This document shows positions 1 to 8,494 of a DNA stretch of 64,000 nt, one piece after another. The stretch's first letter is position 1. Every line of letters begins with the position of its first letter. The position numbers and the translations under genes are program-made. The notes beneath the pieces are model-generated. The model was given only the letters and a program-made list of their open reading frames with translations. It searched no databases and was not told where the DNA came from. The DNA is from Clostridiales bacterium (lineage in GTDB: Bacteria; Bacillota; Clostridia; Oscillospirales; Oscillospiraceae). The DNA lies in the NCBI GenBank assembly GCA_025757645.1, contig CP107216.1, positions 1,673,501 to 1,737,500 of the forward strand, in the 5' to 3' direction.

Positions 1-247
1 AGACGATCTCACGCGCCGAGCGTGCCCCGATGAAATCGCGCACGGTCTCGCGCGCCTGCTCATAGATATCGGTCGCCTCCACGCTCAGCGGATACAGCCC
101 GCGCAGGGGGTTGGCATTGTGGCAGCGGTAGAAATCCGCCACCGCGTCCAGCACGCACTGCGGGCGCTGCGCCGTGGCCGCGTTATCGATATAGGCGACG
201 TCCGTGTGCTGAAAGATCGGAAAATCCTGCTTATAATCATACGTCAT
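1..247 (-). CDS. sufS: SufS-type cysteine desulfurase, N-terminal part (cut by window edge)
   Basis: PLP-dependent cysteine desulfurase that would supply persulfide sulfur to the SufBCD scaffold. Only the first 82 or so residues are visible. They begin MTYDYKQDFPIF and contain YIDNAATAQRP, followed by a region with NANPLRGLYPLS, which matches the start of group II (SufS/CsdA) desulfurases. The start ATG at 245-247 overlaps the end of sufD by 11 bases, so the two are translationally coupled in the suf operon. The PLP lysine and catalytic cysteine lie outside the window. The family call is firm from the N-terminus and the operon position. Confidence 0.9.
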   Translation of the reverse strand, partial: MTYDYKQDFPIFQHTDVAYIDNAATAQRPQCVLDAVADFYRCHNANPLRGLYPLSVEATDIYEQARETVRDFIGARSAREIV

Positions 248-1178
248 CGTTGAGTTCCTCCTCCAGCGTCTGAAGAATCTGCGCGCGCAGCACTTCATCG
301 TCCACCGTGCGCGCAAAGCGCTCGATCGATGCGCGGGCCAGGATGTTTTCGGCCTGAGCGCGGGAGATGCCGCGGCTTTCAAAGTAAAACAGCGTCTCGT
401 CATCGAGCTCACCGATGGTCGCGCCGTGGTTGCCGACGACATTTTCCTCGGCGCAGAGAATGAGCGGCACCGTCTTGTTGACAACATCGTCGCCGAGCAT
501 GAGCACGGTCTCCTTCTCGTTGCCGACGGAGTTCGACGAGCCGGTCTTGAAGTCGATCGTGCCGCGGAAAACTTTTTTCGCCGCATCCTTGAGCGCGCCG
601 GACGTGTCGATCTCGCACTCGGTGTTTTTGCCGTAGTGGTTGACGACGACGTTGACGTCGATCGTCTGGCTGCCGCGGCCGAGATAGCCGATCTGCGCCG
701 AATAATGGCTGCCGTCGCCGACAAGCTCCGTGTCATTGTCCGAATACAGGTCGCCCCTGCCCATGAGGATCTGCGTCATGTCCACGCCGGCGCCGGGCGC
801 ACAGTCGGCGTCCGTTTTGGCGTAGAGCAGCGCGCTGTCCTGCGCACAGAGCACCTGCACAAGGCGAAGAGACGCGGCATCGTGGAGCTTGAACGCCGTT
901 TCTACGGCGAAGCTGCCCTGCGTATCGAGCACCATATACACCGTTGCCTGCACGTCGGCGGCCACATCGACCGCGATGTGCTTGCGGCTGAAGCCGGCCG
1001 CACCGGTCAGGTCGATGTGCAGCGGCTGCGCCTGATTTTCCGCTGTAATTGCATAGGAATCCGTCCCGAGATCGGCCGTGTCGGCCACATTCCACGGGAT
1101 GGTCGCTTCGTTGACCTGGAGATGGTTCCACGTTCTGGTCGGCAGTTTGTTGACGACCAGCTGTTCACTCGTATTCAC
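237..1178 (-). CDS. sufD: SufD-family Fe-S cluster assembly protein
   Basis: Component of the SufBC(2)D iron-sulfur scaffold complex in the cytosol. The 313-residue protein has the right-handed beta-helix core typical of SufB/SufD, with the C-terminal family signature NHGATIGELDDETLFYFESRGISRAQAENILARA (given in part: NHGATIGELDDE, then LFYFESRGIS). It is shorter than many SufD proteins (about 420 residues), as is common in Clostridia. The start is GTG at 1178, preceded by AAAGGAGGG. It lies between sufB (27-base gap) and sufS (11-base overlap). Confidence 0.93.
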   Translation of the reverse strand: MNTSEQLVVNKLPTRTWNHLQVNEATIPWNVADTADLGTDSYAITAENQAQPLHIDLTGAAGFSRKHIAVDVAADVQATVYMVLDTQGSFAVETAFKLHDAASLRLVQVLCAQDSALLYAKTDADCAPGAGVDMTQILMGRGDLYSDNDTELVGDGSHYSAQIGYLGRGSQTIDVNVVVNHYGKNTECEIDTSGALKDAAKKVFRGTIDFKTGSSNSVGNEKETVLMLGDDVVNKTVPLILCAEENVVGNHGATIGELDDETLFYFESRGISRAQAENILARASIERFARTVDDEVLRAQILQTLEEELNDDV

Positions 1179-1204
1179 GATATTCCCTCCTTTCGGAATG
1201 TGGG

Positions 1205-2611
1205 TCAGCCAATGCTGCCCTTCATCTCGAGACGAATGAGATTGTTCATTTCCACCGCGTACTCCAGCGGCAGCTCCTTGGAGACGTTGTCCGCAAAGCC
1301 GCTGACGATCAGCGCGCGGGCGTCCTCCTCGCTCATGCCGCGGCTCATGAGATAAAACACCGCCTCGTTGCTGATGCTGCCGATCTTTGCCTCATGACCG
1401 ACGGCAGCGTCCTTCGTGCGGATGTCCATGGCCGGGACGGTATCGGAGCGGGACTCGGAATCGAGCATCAGCGACTGGCAGGACACGGAAGATTTTGCGT
1501 GCTTGGCGCCCTTCTGCACCACGACGCTGCTGCGGAATGTGCTGATGCCGCCGCTCTTGCTGATCGAGCGCGTGTTCATATACGAGCTTGTGTTCTTGCC
1601 GATGTGCACGACCTTCGCACCGGTGTCGAGGTTCTGCCCCGCGCCGGCAAACGTGACGCCGGTGAATTCCATCTTGGAGTTATCGCCTTTGAGCACGCTC
1701 ATCGGGTACAGGCAGCCGACATGAGACCCGAACGAGCCGGAAACCCACTCGATCACGCCGCCCTCTTCCACGAGCGCGCGTTTTGTATTGAGGTTATACA
1801 TATTTTTCGACCAGTTCTCGATGGTCGAGTAGCGCAGCTTAGCGTTCTTCTTCACGTACAGCTCCACGCAGCCGGCGTGGAGGTTCGCAACGTTATATTT
1901 CGGTGCCGAGCATCCCTCGATAAAATGCAGACTCGCGCCCTCATCGACAATGATGAGTGTGTGTTCAAACTGGCCAGCACCCTTGGCGTTCAGACGGAAG
2001 TACGACTGCAGCGGGATGGACACCTGCACGCCCTTCGGCACATACACGAACGAGCCGCCGGACCAGACCGCGCCGTGCAGGGCCGCAAACTTATGATCGC
2101 GCGGTGTGACGAGCTTCATGAAATACTTGTGCACCATATCGGCGTACTCGCCCTTGAGCGCGCTCTCCATGTCGGTATAGACGACGCCCTGTGCAGCCAC
2201 TTCGTCCCGGACGTTGTGATACACGAGCTCGGAATCGTACTGTGCGCCGACGCCGGCGAGCGATTTGCGCTCCGCCTGCGGGATGCCGAGACGCTCGAAA
2301 GTATCTTTAATATCCTGCGGGACGTCCTTCCAGTCGCTTTTCATGTCGGTCTTGGGACGGACGTATGTTGCAATGTGATCCATGTCCAGCCCCTCGATGG
2401 ACGGGCCCCAATCCGGGATCGGCATCTCGTTATAGATCTGCAGCGACTGCAGCCGGAACTGCTGCATCCAGACCGGATCGCCCTTTTCCTTCGAGAGCCG
2501 GTCGATGATCTCCGGTGTCAGGCCCTCCTGCATACGATAGGCATCGTCCTCTTTGTCGCGGATGTCATAGACGCTGCGGTCAATGTCCGCGACCTGGCTT
2601 TTTTCCTTCAT
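1205..2611 (-). CDS. sufB: Fe-S cluster assembly protein SufB
   Basis: Core scaffold subunit on which nascent Fe-S clusters are built with SufC and SufD. The chosen ATG at 2611 gives 468 residues, the usual SufB length; an upstream in-frame start at 2662 would overlap sufC and has no better ribosome site, whereas GAGGCG precedes 2611. Visible family features include the GSFVYVPKGV strand, FIEGCSAP, the SSVSCQSLMLD segment and the C-terminal GHEAKIGSISNEAVFYLMSRGMSEE region (quoted in part: GHEAKIGSIS and YLMSRGMSEE). The gene starts 17 bases after the sufC stop. Confidence 0.96.
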   Translation of the reverse strand: MKEKSQVADIDRSVYDIRDKEDDAYRMQEGLTPEIIDRLSKEKGDPVWMQQFRLQSLQIYNEMPIPDWGPSIEGLDMDHIATYVRPKTDMKSDWKDVPQDIKDTFERLGIPQAERKSLAGVGAQYDSELVYHNVRDEVAAQGVVYTDMESALKGEYADMVHKYFMKLVTPRDHKFAALHGAVWSGGSFVYVPKGVQVSIPLQSYFRLNAKGAGQFEHTLIIVDEGASLHFIEGCSAPKYNVANLHAGCVELYVKKNAKLRYSTIENWSKNMYNLNTKRALVEEGGVIEWVSGSFGSHVGCLYPMSVLKGDNSKMEFTGVTFAGAGQNLDTGAKVVHIGKNTSSYMNTRSISKSGGISTFRSSVVVQKGAKHAKSSVSCQSLMLDSESRSDTVPAMDIRTKDAAVGHEAKIGSISNEAVFYLMSRGMSEEDARALIVSGFADNVSKELPLEYAVEMNNLIRLEMKGSIG

Positions 2612-2627
2612 TCGGATCGCCTCGCTT

Positions 2628-3374
2628 TCAGTCTGCCCGGATGCCGCCAAAGCCGTTTTCATTGATGGTATCTACAAGCGATGCATCGCCGTTTTTCACA
2701 ATGACGCCCTGCTCCATGATGTGCGCGGCGTCCACCGTCAGCGCCTCGAGAATGCGGGTGCTGTGCGTGATGATGAGCAACGAGCCGTGCACGCGCTCAC
2801 GATAGAGCTGCACGCCCTTGGAGACCGTGCGCACCGCGTCGACGTCCAGACCGGAGTCCGTCTCGTCGAGGATGGCAAGCTTCGGCTCGAGCATGAGCAT
2901 CTGCAGGATCTCCGCTTTCTTTTTCTCACCGCCGGAAAAGCCCACATTCAGGTCGCGCTCAGCATAGGAAGCGTCCATCGCCAGCAGCTGCATCGTCTCG
3001 GCAAGATTCTTCTTGAAGTCCCAGAGGCGGATGCGCTTGCCGGTCTTCTGCTCGAGCGCACTGCGGATAAACGCGCTGAGCGTCACGCCGGGCACCTCGA
3101 GCGGATTCTGAAACGACAGAAAAATACCCCTCTTCGCGCGCTCGTTGACCGGCAGCTCCGTGATGTCCTCGCCGTCAAAGACGATCTTTCCGGCCGTGAC
3201 CGTGTACTCCGGATTGCCGGTGATCGCATAGCCGAGCGTGGACTTGCCGGTGCCGTTCGGCCCCATGAGCACATGCGTCTCATCCTTGCCGACGGTCAGG
3301 TCCACGCCGTGCAGGATCTCTTTCTCGCCCGCACTCACGTGCAGGCCGCTGACTTCAAGCAGGTTGCTGTTCAT
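2628..3374 (-). CDS. sufC: Fe-S cluster assembly ATPase SufC
   Basis: ABC-type ATPase that drives conformational change of the SufBCD scaffold; it is cytosolic and not a transporter. Walker A is GPNGTGKSTL, the signature is GFSGGEKKKAEILQM (the GGEKK form typical of SufC), and Walker B is PKLAILDETDSGLD. The start ATG at 3374 is preceded by GGAGG eight bases upstream; an earlier in-frame start at 3401 adds nine non-conserved residues. It is the first gene of the suf operon and follows a leader of about 110 bases. Confidence 0.97.
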   Translation of the reverse strand: MNSNLLEVSGLHVSAGEKEILHGVDLTVGKDETHVLMGPNGTGKSTLGYAITGNPEYTVTAGKIVFDGEDITELPVNERAKRGIFLSFQNPLEVPGVTLSAFIRSALEQKTGKRIRLWDFKKNLAETMQLLAMDASYAERDLNVGFSGGEKKKAEILQMLMLEPKLAILDETDSGLDVDAVRTVSKGVQLYRERVHGSLLIITHSTRILEALTVDAAHIMEQGVIVKNGDASLVDTINENGFGGIRAD

Positions 3375-3490
3375 ATATGTATCCTCCGTTCCCAATGGCA
3401 AACCGTGCCTGACGGCACGGCTGCATACGTATACACGAATTCAGAGAGGCTCAGGATGGTCCGGCACAAAATCCTACCTCATCGAGATGA

Positions 3491-3530
3491 ATTATATGCC
3501 TATATTCCTATGTTGTCAATAGGAATATAG
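3491..3530 (-). promoter_or_regulatory. suf operon promoter with perfect inverted-repeat operator
   Basis: On the minus strand TTGACA (3514-3519) and TATAAT (3491-3496) are separated by exactly 17 bases, a perfect sigma-A promoter firing into sufC. Two perfect 12-base arms, CTATATTCCTAT (3500-3511 on the plus strand) and ATAGGAATATAG (3519-3530), flank a 7-base centre that contains most of the -35 box. Occupancy would block RNA polymerase. The ATAGGAAT half-site resembles Rrf2-family (IscR/CymR-type) sites, but assigning a regulator is inference; no rrf2 gene lies in the window. Confidence 0.85.
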
Positions 3531-3542
3531 GATCAAGGCAGC

Positions 3543-3581
3543 AAAAAAAGCACGCACGACTCAATAGCCGTGCGTGCTTTT
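3543..3581 (-). terminator. Rho-independent terminator after the PPC-domain gene
   Basis: Arms AAAAGCACGCACG (3546-3558) and CGTGCGTGCTTTT (3569-3581) form a 13-bp stem followed on the minus strand by a run of seven T. It separates the upstream PPC gene from the suf promoter. Confidence 0.9.
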
Positions 3582-3592
3582 GACACAGATGC

Positions 3593-4012
3593 TCAGAATT
3601 GGAACAGGTTCAGGCCGATCTCCTCACTGTGAAAACGATCCACTCTTCCGTCGATAACCGTGATGACCATCTCACAGGTGGCGCTGATAACGGCGCGGTT
3701 GAGATGTCCGCCGAACACCTCGCCCTTCTCATTACCGGCGCTCATGTGCAGGTGCGTGTAAAACGCGCCGTCCATCGTGTTGATCGTGCCGGTCAGCGAG
3801 ACGATCTCGAAATCGCCCGCGAAGGAGTTCGCGTGGTACTGCTTTTCGGCCGTGTGGAACACGCCGACCGTAAACTCCCCGACTGCACCGAGCGCCTGCA
3901 CGCTCGCGAGCTTGATCTGCTCGGCCTGCGCAATGGCCGCAACCTGCTCAAGCACTTCTTCCCCACGGTCGATGCGGGCGACGATGGTGTTTCCAAATCT
4001 TCGATACTCCAT
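3593..4012 (-). CDS. PPC/DUF296-domain protein
   Basis: A 139-residue single-domain protein of the PPC (DUF296) family, small trimeric beta-barrel proteins often annotated as DNA-binding, with function mostly unknown in bacteria. Family features are RRFGNTIVARIDRGEE at the start, VQALGAVGEFTVGVF, the segment LTGTINTMDGAFYTHLHMS with the conserved HLH, and GGHLNRAVISATCEMVI. The ATG at 4012 is chosen because AAAGGAGGAGAACC lies directly upstream; the longer frame to 4069 reads through a GC-rich non-coding stretch. It is a single gene with its own terminator. DNA binding is inferred from family annotation only. Confidence 0.85.
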   Translation of the reverse strand: MEYRRFGNTIVARIDRGEEVLEQVAAIAQAEQIKLASVQALGAVGEFTVGVFHTAEKQYHANSFAGDFEIVSLTGTINTMDGAFYTHLHMSAGNEKGEVFGGHLNRAVISATCEMVITVIDGRVDRFHSEEIGLNLFQF

Positions 4013-4083
4013 GGTTCTCCTCCTTTGCTTCGTTACCGCAATTATACCGCGCCCCCCTGCCGGCCGCAAGGGGGCGCAGGAAA

Positions 4084-5973
4084 TTATTCGAGCTCGAACG
4101 CCCCGGTATAGAGCTGGTAGTACACGCCCTTTTCGGCGATGAGCTTTGCATGGTTGCCGCGCTCGATGATGCGGCCATGGTCAAGCACCATGATGACGTC
4201 CGCATTCTTGACCGTCGAGAGCCGGTGCGCGATGACGAACACCGTGCGCCCCTCCATGAGCTTATCCATGCCGCTCTGCACGAGCGCCTCCGTGCGGGTG
4301 TCGATGGAGCTGGTCGCCTCGTCGAGGATCATGACCGGCGGATCGGACACAGCCGCGCGTGCGATGCTCAGCAGCTGCCGCTGGCCCTGGCTCAGGCCGC
4401 TGCCGTCGCCTTTGAGCACGGTGTTGTAGCCGTCGGGCAGCATGCGGATGAAATGGTCGGCATTGGCAAGCTTCGCCGCCGCGATGCATTCGTCATCCGT
4501 CGCGTCCGGATTTCCGTAGCGGATATTTTCCATGACCGTACCGGTAAAGAGATTCACGTCCTGGAGCACGATGCCGAGGCTGCGGCGCAGATCTGCCTTA
4601 CGGATCTTATTGATGTTGATGCCGTCGTAGCGGATCTTGCCGTCGGCAATGTCGTAAAAGCGGTTGATAAGGTTCGTGATCGTCGTCTTGCCCGCACCGG
4701 TCGCGCCGACGAAGGCGACCTTCTGGCCGGGTTCGGCGTAGAGCGTGATGTCATGCAGGACCTCTTTGTCCGACGTATAACCGAAGTCGACGTGATCGAA
4801 CACGACGCGCCCGGCAAGCTTCGTGTATGTGACCGTGCCGTCGCCGTGCGGGTGCTTCCACGCCCAGAGACCGGTGTGGTGGTCGGTCTCGGCGAGCGTG
4901 CCGTTTTCCTCCTTGGCGTTGACAAGCGTCACATAGCCGTCGTCCGTCTCCGGCTCGGCATCCATGAACGCGAAAATGCGCGATGCGCCGGCCAGTGCTG
5001 TGACGATGGAGTTGAACTGGTTGGAGATCTGCGAGATCGGGTTTGTAAACCCGCGCGAGAGCGTGAGGAAGGATGCGATCATACCGAGCGTGAGCGTGTT
5101 CATGCCCGTCAGGCCGAGGTTCGGCGTGCCGGCAATCGCCATCGTGCCGCCGATGACGGCGATGATGACATACTGCAGGTAACCTACGGCGTTCATCATC
5201 GGCATCATGCTGTTGGCCATGCCGCTGGCGCGCGCGGCGTTTTCCGCCCAGACGCGGTTGCGGCGGCGCAGCTCCGCCTTGCTCTGCCCCTCGTGGCAGA
5301 AGACCTTGACGACCTTCTGGCCGTTGACCATCTCCTCAACATAGCCGTTGAGATCGGCCAGCGCCGTCTGCTGCGCCATGAAGTAGCCGCCGATGCGGCC
5401 GGTGAGCTTGCGCACGAACACGAGAATGAGCGCCATGACGGCGCACACGATCAGCGTCAGCCAGATGCTGATGTACAGCATGCAGAAAAACACGACCGTC
5501 AGCGTAAACACGGACGACACGAGCTGCGCCATGGACTGCGCGATCATCTGGCGCAGCGTATCGGTATCGTTCGTATACAGGCTCATGATGTCGCCGTGCG
5601 TATGCGTGTCAAAGTAGCGGATGGGCAGGCGCTGCATCTTTTCAAACATCTCGTCGCGGATGCGCTTGAGCGTGCCCTGCGCGATCGTGACCATGCGGCG
5701 GTTATACAGCCATGTGGCCAGCGTACCGACAAGATATACGCAGCCGATGGTGATCAGCGCACGGATCAGGCCGGAATAGTCCGGCGACGCCGTGCCGAGC
5801 ATGGGCACGATATAGCCGTCGATCAGCTTTTGCAGGAACATGGACGAGGCCGCGCCTGCGACCGCGCTCAGCAGGATGCAGACCGTCACGAGCACGAGCG
5901 TGCCCTTATAGGCGCGCATATACGACAGCAGGCGCTTGAGCGTCTGGGAATCAAACTTTGGGCGTTCAGGCAT
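4084..5973 (-). CDS. ABC exporter subunit, permease-ATPase fusion (canonical half)
   Basis: A 629-residue type I ABC exporter half-transporter. About six membrane segments lie in residues 20-310, followed by a nucleotide-binding domain with Walker A GATGAGKTT, signature LSQGQRQLLSIARA, Walker B VMILDEATSSID and the H-loop in VFVIAHRLSTV. The NBD carries an insertion (VNAKEENGTLAETDHHTGLW region) before the usual VVFDHVDFGY, common in clostridial members. The ATG at 5973 overlaps the upstream ABC gene by 8 bases, indicating co-translation. Both catalytic motifs are intact, so in the heterodimer this half supplies the catalytic glutamate. Substrate is unknown; multidrug or peptide export is likely. 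Confidence 0.92.
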   Translation of the reverse strand: MPERPKFDSQTLKRLLSYMRAYKGTLVLVTVCILLSAVAGAASSMFLQKLIDGYIVPMLGTASPDYSGLIRALITIGCVYLVGTLATWLYNRRMVTIAQGTLKRIRDEMFEKMQRLPIRYFDTHTHGDIMSLYTNDTDTLRQMIAQSMAQLVSSVFTLTVVFFCMLYISIWLTLIVCAVMALILVFVRKLTGRIGGYFMAQQTALADLNGYVEEMVNGQKVVKVFCHEGQSKAELRRRNRVWAENAARASGMANSMMPMMNAVGYLQYVIIAVIGGTMAIAGTPNLGLTGMNTLTLGMIASFLTLSRGFTNPISQISNQFNSIVTALAGASRIFAFMDAEPETDDGYVTLVNAKEENGTLAETDHHTGLWAWKHPHGDGTVTYTKLAGRVVFDHVDFGYTSDKEVLHDITLYAEPGQKVAFVGATGAGKTTITNLINRFYDIADGKIRYDGININKIRKADLRRSLGIVLQDVNLFTGTVMENIRYGNPDATDDECIAAAKLANADHFIRMLPDGYNTVLKGDGSGLSQGQRQLLSIARAAVSDPPVMILDEATSSIDTRTEALVQSGMDKLMEGRTVFVIAHRLSTVKNADVIMVLDHGRIIERGNHAKLIAEKGVYYQLYTGAFELE

Positions 5974-7717
5974 CGTCCTCGCCTCCCTTCTGCTGGGACT
6001 CATAGACCTCGCGGTAAATTTCGCACGTGCGCAGCAGCTCATCGTGGCAGCCGACGGCGTCAATGTGGCCGTCATCGAGCACGACGATACGGTCCGCGTT
6101 CTGCACGGAGCTGATGCGCTGCGCGATGATGATCTTCGTCGTCTCCGGGATATAGGCGGAAAGGGACTGCTGGATCTGCGCATCCGTGCGCGTGTCGACG
6201 GCGCTCGTCGAGTCGTCGAGAATGAGCACCTTCGGCTTTTTCAGCAGCGCGCGGGCGATGCACAGGCGCTGCTTCTGGCCGCCGGAGACATTCGTGCCGC
6301 CCTGCTCGATATGGGTGTCATAACCGTCCGGCATGGCGGAGATGAACTCATCCGCACACGCGAGCACGCAGGCGTGACGGAGCTCCTCGTCCGTGGCGTT
6401 TTCGTTGCCCCAGCGGAGGTTTTCCTTGATCGTTCCGGAAAACAGCTCGTTTTTCTGCAGCACCATGGCAACGGCGTTGCGCAGCGTCTCCAGATCATAA
6501 TCGCGCACGTCCACGCCGCCGAGCGTCAGCCTGCCGCCGGTGACATCGTACAGACGCGGGATGAGCTGCACGAGCGAGGATTTGGACGCGCCCGTGCCGC
6601 CGATGATGCCGATCGTCTCGCCGGAGCGGATGTGCAGATCAATGTCATCGAGCACCTTTTTGTCCGCCTTGGAGGCGTAGACAAAACTCACATGGTCAAA
6701 ATCAATGGCGCCGTCGCGCACGGCCATAACCGGGTGCTCCGGATTTTGAATGTCCGTCTTTTCCTCGATCACCTCGGCGATGCGGCGCGCGGACGAGAGC
6801 GAGATCGTCAGCATGGCAAAGACCATCGACAGCATCATCAGGCTCGAGAGGATCTGCATAGCATAGGTGATGAGCGCGGTGAGGTTGCCGGTCGTCAGGC
6901 CGAGCGCCGGGTCATTGCCGCTGGCGATGATGGCCTTGGCACCGAGCCAGGAGATGATGATCATGCACGCGTAGATACATGACTGCATCAGTGGCGCGTT
7001 GAGCGTGATGAGCCGCTCGCCCTTGGAAAAGTCCTTATAGATGCGCTCGGAAATGGCGCCGAACTTGCGGATCTCGTGCTGCTCCTGATTAAAGGACTTC
7101 ACGACACGGATACCGCGGACATTTTCCTGCACGACGTTATTGAGCTCGTCATATGTGCGGAAAACGCGCGTGAAGACCGGGAACACGCTGCGGATGATGA
7201 AAAACAGCGCCACGGCAAGGATCGGCAGGATGATGAGAAATGTCATGGAGATATCACGGCTGATGCGGAACGACACGATCATGGAAAAAATCAGCATGAC
7301 CGGCGCACGGATCGCCATACGCATGAGCATCTGAAAGGCGTTCTGCACGTTCGTGACATCCGTCGTCAGGCGCGTGACGATGGACGCAGTGGAAAACTTG
7401 TCGATGTTGGAAAATGCGAAGGTCTGCACGTTGTTGTACATATCTTCGCGCAGGTTCGCGCCGAAGCCGACGGACGCGCGCGCTGCGATACGCGCCGCGA
7501 GCACGCCGGTCGCGAGCTGGAACGCCGCCAGCAGCAGCAAAAATGCGCCGAACTTCCAGACCGCCGCCATACTGCCGCCCTCAATACCGAAGTCGATGAG
7601 GTTGGACATATACAGCGGGATCACGATCTCAAACACGACCTCCAGCGCCGAGAGCAGGACCGTCACGAGCGCGGGGCCTTTGTTTTCCCGCAGACTGCGG
7701 GACAATGTATGAAGCAT
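5966..7717 (-). CDS. ABC exporter subunit, permease-ATPase fusion (degenerate half)
   Basis: A 583-residue half-transporter that should pair with the downstream half. A six-helix membrane domain occupies roughly residues 15-300. Walker A reads GGTGASKSS, with the usual glycine before lysine replaced by serine; the signature VSGGQKQRLCIARA is intact; Walker B ends LILDDSTSAVD, with aspartate where the catalytic glutamate normally stands. One canonical and one degenerate partner is the standard arrangement of heterodimeric exporters. ATG at 7717 has AGGAAGGAGG upstream. It follows the marR gene by 30 bases in the same direction, so the regulator probably controls export. Confidence 0.92.
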   Translation of the reverse strand: MLHTLSRSLRENKGPALVTVLLSALEVVFEIVIPLYMSNLIDFGIEGGSMAAVWKFGAFLLLLAAFQLATGVLAARIAARASVGFGANLREDMYNNVQTFAFSNIDKFSTASIVTRLTTDVTNVQNAFQMLMRMAIRAPVMLIFSMIVSFRISRDISMTFLIILPILAVALFFIIRSVFPVFTRVFRTYDELNNVVQENVRGIRVVKSFNQEQHEIRKFGAISERIYKDFSKGERLITLNAPLMQSCIYACMIIISWLGAKAIIASGNDPALGLTTGNLTALITYAMQILSSLMMLSMVFAMLTISLSSARRIAEVIEEKTDIQNPEHPVMAVRDGAIDFDHVSFVYASKADKKVLDDIDLHIRSGETIGIIGGTGASKSSLVQLIPRLYDVTGGRLTLGGVDVRDYDLETLRNAVAMVLQKNELFSGTIKENLRWGNENATDEELRHACVLACADEFISAMPDGYDTHIEQGGTNVSGGQKQRLCIARALLKKPKVLILDDSTSAVDTRTDAQIQQSLSAYIPETTKIIIAQRISSVQNADRIVVLDDGHIDAVGCHDELLRTCEIYREVYESQQKGGEDDA

Positions 7718-7747
7718 GGATTTCCTCCTTCCTGAATCGCGGACCGA

Positions 7748-8167
7748 TCAGCCGAGGTCGGCATAGATCGTGCGCAGGGCCGATTCCAGCGCCGCGATCT
7801 GTTCCGGCGTCAGCGAGCGCAGCATCTGCTGCTCCGTTGCCTGGATCGTGGCGTGCATATCCTGCGCGATCGCGGCAGCGCGCTCCGTTTGGCAGACGAT
7901 CTTGCTGCGTTTATCTGACGGGTCAAGCCAACAGTACACAAAGCCGTTTTGCTCCATGCGGCCGATGATGCCGGCCACCGTCGGGTGCGACACCTGCAGG
8001 AATCCTTCGATCTCCTTTTGCGTCGCCTGCCCGCCGTTGTGGTTCAGATAGCCCAGTACACGGCTTTGCGTCAGCGTCAGCCCCTGCTGCGCGAGATCGG
8101 CATCTGCCCGCATTTTGATCTTATCCGTGATCATTTTTAATAGACATCCGATTTGAAATTGCTCCAT
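7748..8167 (-). CDS. MarR-family transcriptional regulator
   Basis: A 139-residue winged-helix regulator. The DNA-binding region is about residues 30-95: LTLTQSRVLGYLNHNGG, TQKEIEGFLQVSHPTVAGII with the recognition helix, and the wing DPSDKRSKIVCQT, whose D-x-R-S-K-x-V pattern is diagnostic of MarR. It is the first gene ahead of the two ABC exporter halves, implying autoregulated, ligand-relieved repression of an efflux pump. GGAGGTGT precedes the ATG. The ligand cannot be told from sequence. Confidence 0.93.
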   Translation of the reverse strand: MEQFQIGCLLKMITDKIKMRADADLAQQGLTLTQSRVLGYLNHNGGQATQKEIEGFLQVSHPTVAGIIGRMEQNGFVYCWLDPSDKRSKIVCQTERAAAIAQDMHATIQATEQQMLRSLTPEQIAALESALRTIYADLG

Positions 8168-8180
8168 GATACACCTCCAA

Positions 8181-8226
8181 TGTGTAGCACGCTACGCATT
8201 ATAGCGATAATATTTTTTATCGTCAA
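8181..8226 (-). promoter_or_regulatory. marR-ABC promoter with candidate MarR operator
   Basis: On the minus strand TTGACG (8221-8226) and TATAAT (8198-8203) are 17 bases apart. The near-perfect 18-base dyad TGTGTAGCACGCTACGCA (8181-8198) touches the -10 box and covers the expected transcription start. This is where an autorepressing MarR dimer would bind. Binding itself is inferred. Confidence 0.8.
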
Positions 8227-8252
8227 GAGGCGTCACAAATTGTTTACATGCG

Positions 8253-8283
8253 AAAAAAGCCCGCCTGCCGAAGCAGACGGGCT
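8253..8283 (-). terminator. Terminator of the dehydratase operon
   Basis: Arms AGCCCGCCTGC (8258-8268) and GCAGACGGGCT (8273-8283) with a 4-base loop, followed on the minus strand by six T. It ends transcription 14 bases after the small membrane peptide gene. Confidence 0.9.
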
Positions 8284-8296
8284 GTACAGAAAAAGA

Positions 8297-8476
8297 TTAC
8301 AGGTGCTGGTCGCGGTCAATCTTGTCGTAGTGCTTGAGCAGGATGCCCTCCATGACGGAGGTCAGCTTCATGTCCAGGTTCCAGAAATAGATGACAAACG
8401 TGACCACAAACGCGCCGAGTGCGCCGAGCGACACACCCATAAGGGCCTTGAGCAGCTTGCTTTTCAGATTGTTCAT
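8297..8476 (-). CDS. Small single-span membrane protein (59 aa)
   Basis: Translation of this stretch gives a 59-residue protein: a basic start (MNNLKSKLLKAL), one hydrophobic helix of about 22 residues (GVSLGALGAFVVTFVIYFW) and a charged C-terminal tail ending KHYDKIDRDQHL. AGAGAGGAGATCGAAC supplies a good ribosome site. It sits 18 bases after the large dehydratase subunit and just before the operon terminator, so it is cotranscribed with that module. No family is recognised; membrane anchoring of the enzyme complex is one untested idea. Confidence 0.75.
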   Translation of the reverse strand: MNNLKSKLLKALMGVSLGALGAFVVTFVIYFWNLDMKLTSVMEGILLKHYDKIDRDQHL

Positions 8477-8494
8477 GTTCGATCTCCTCTCTGA

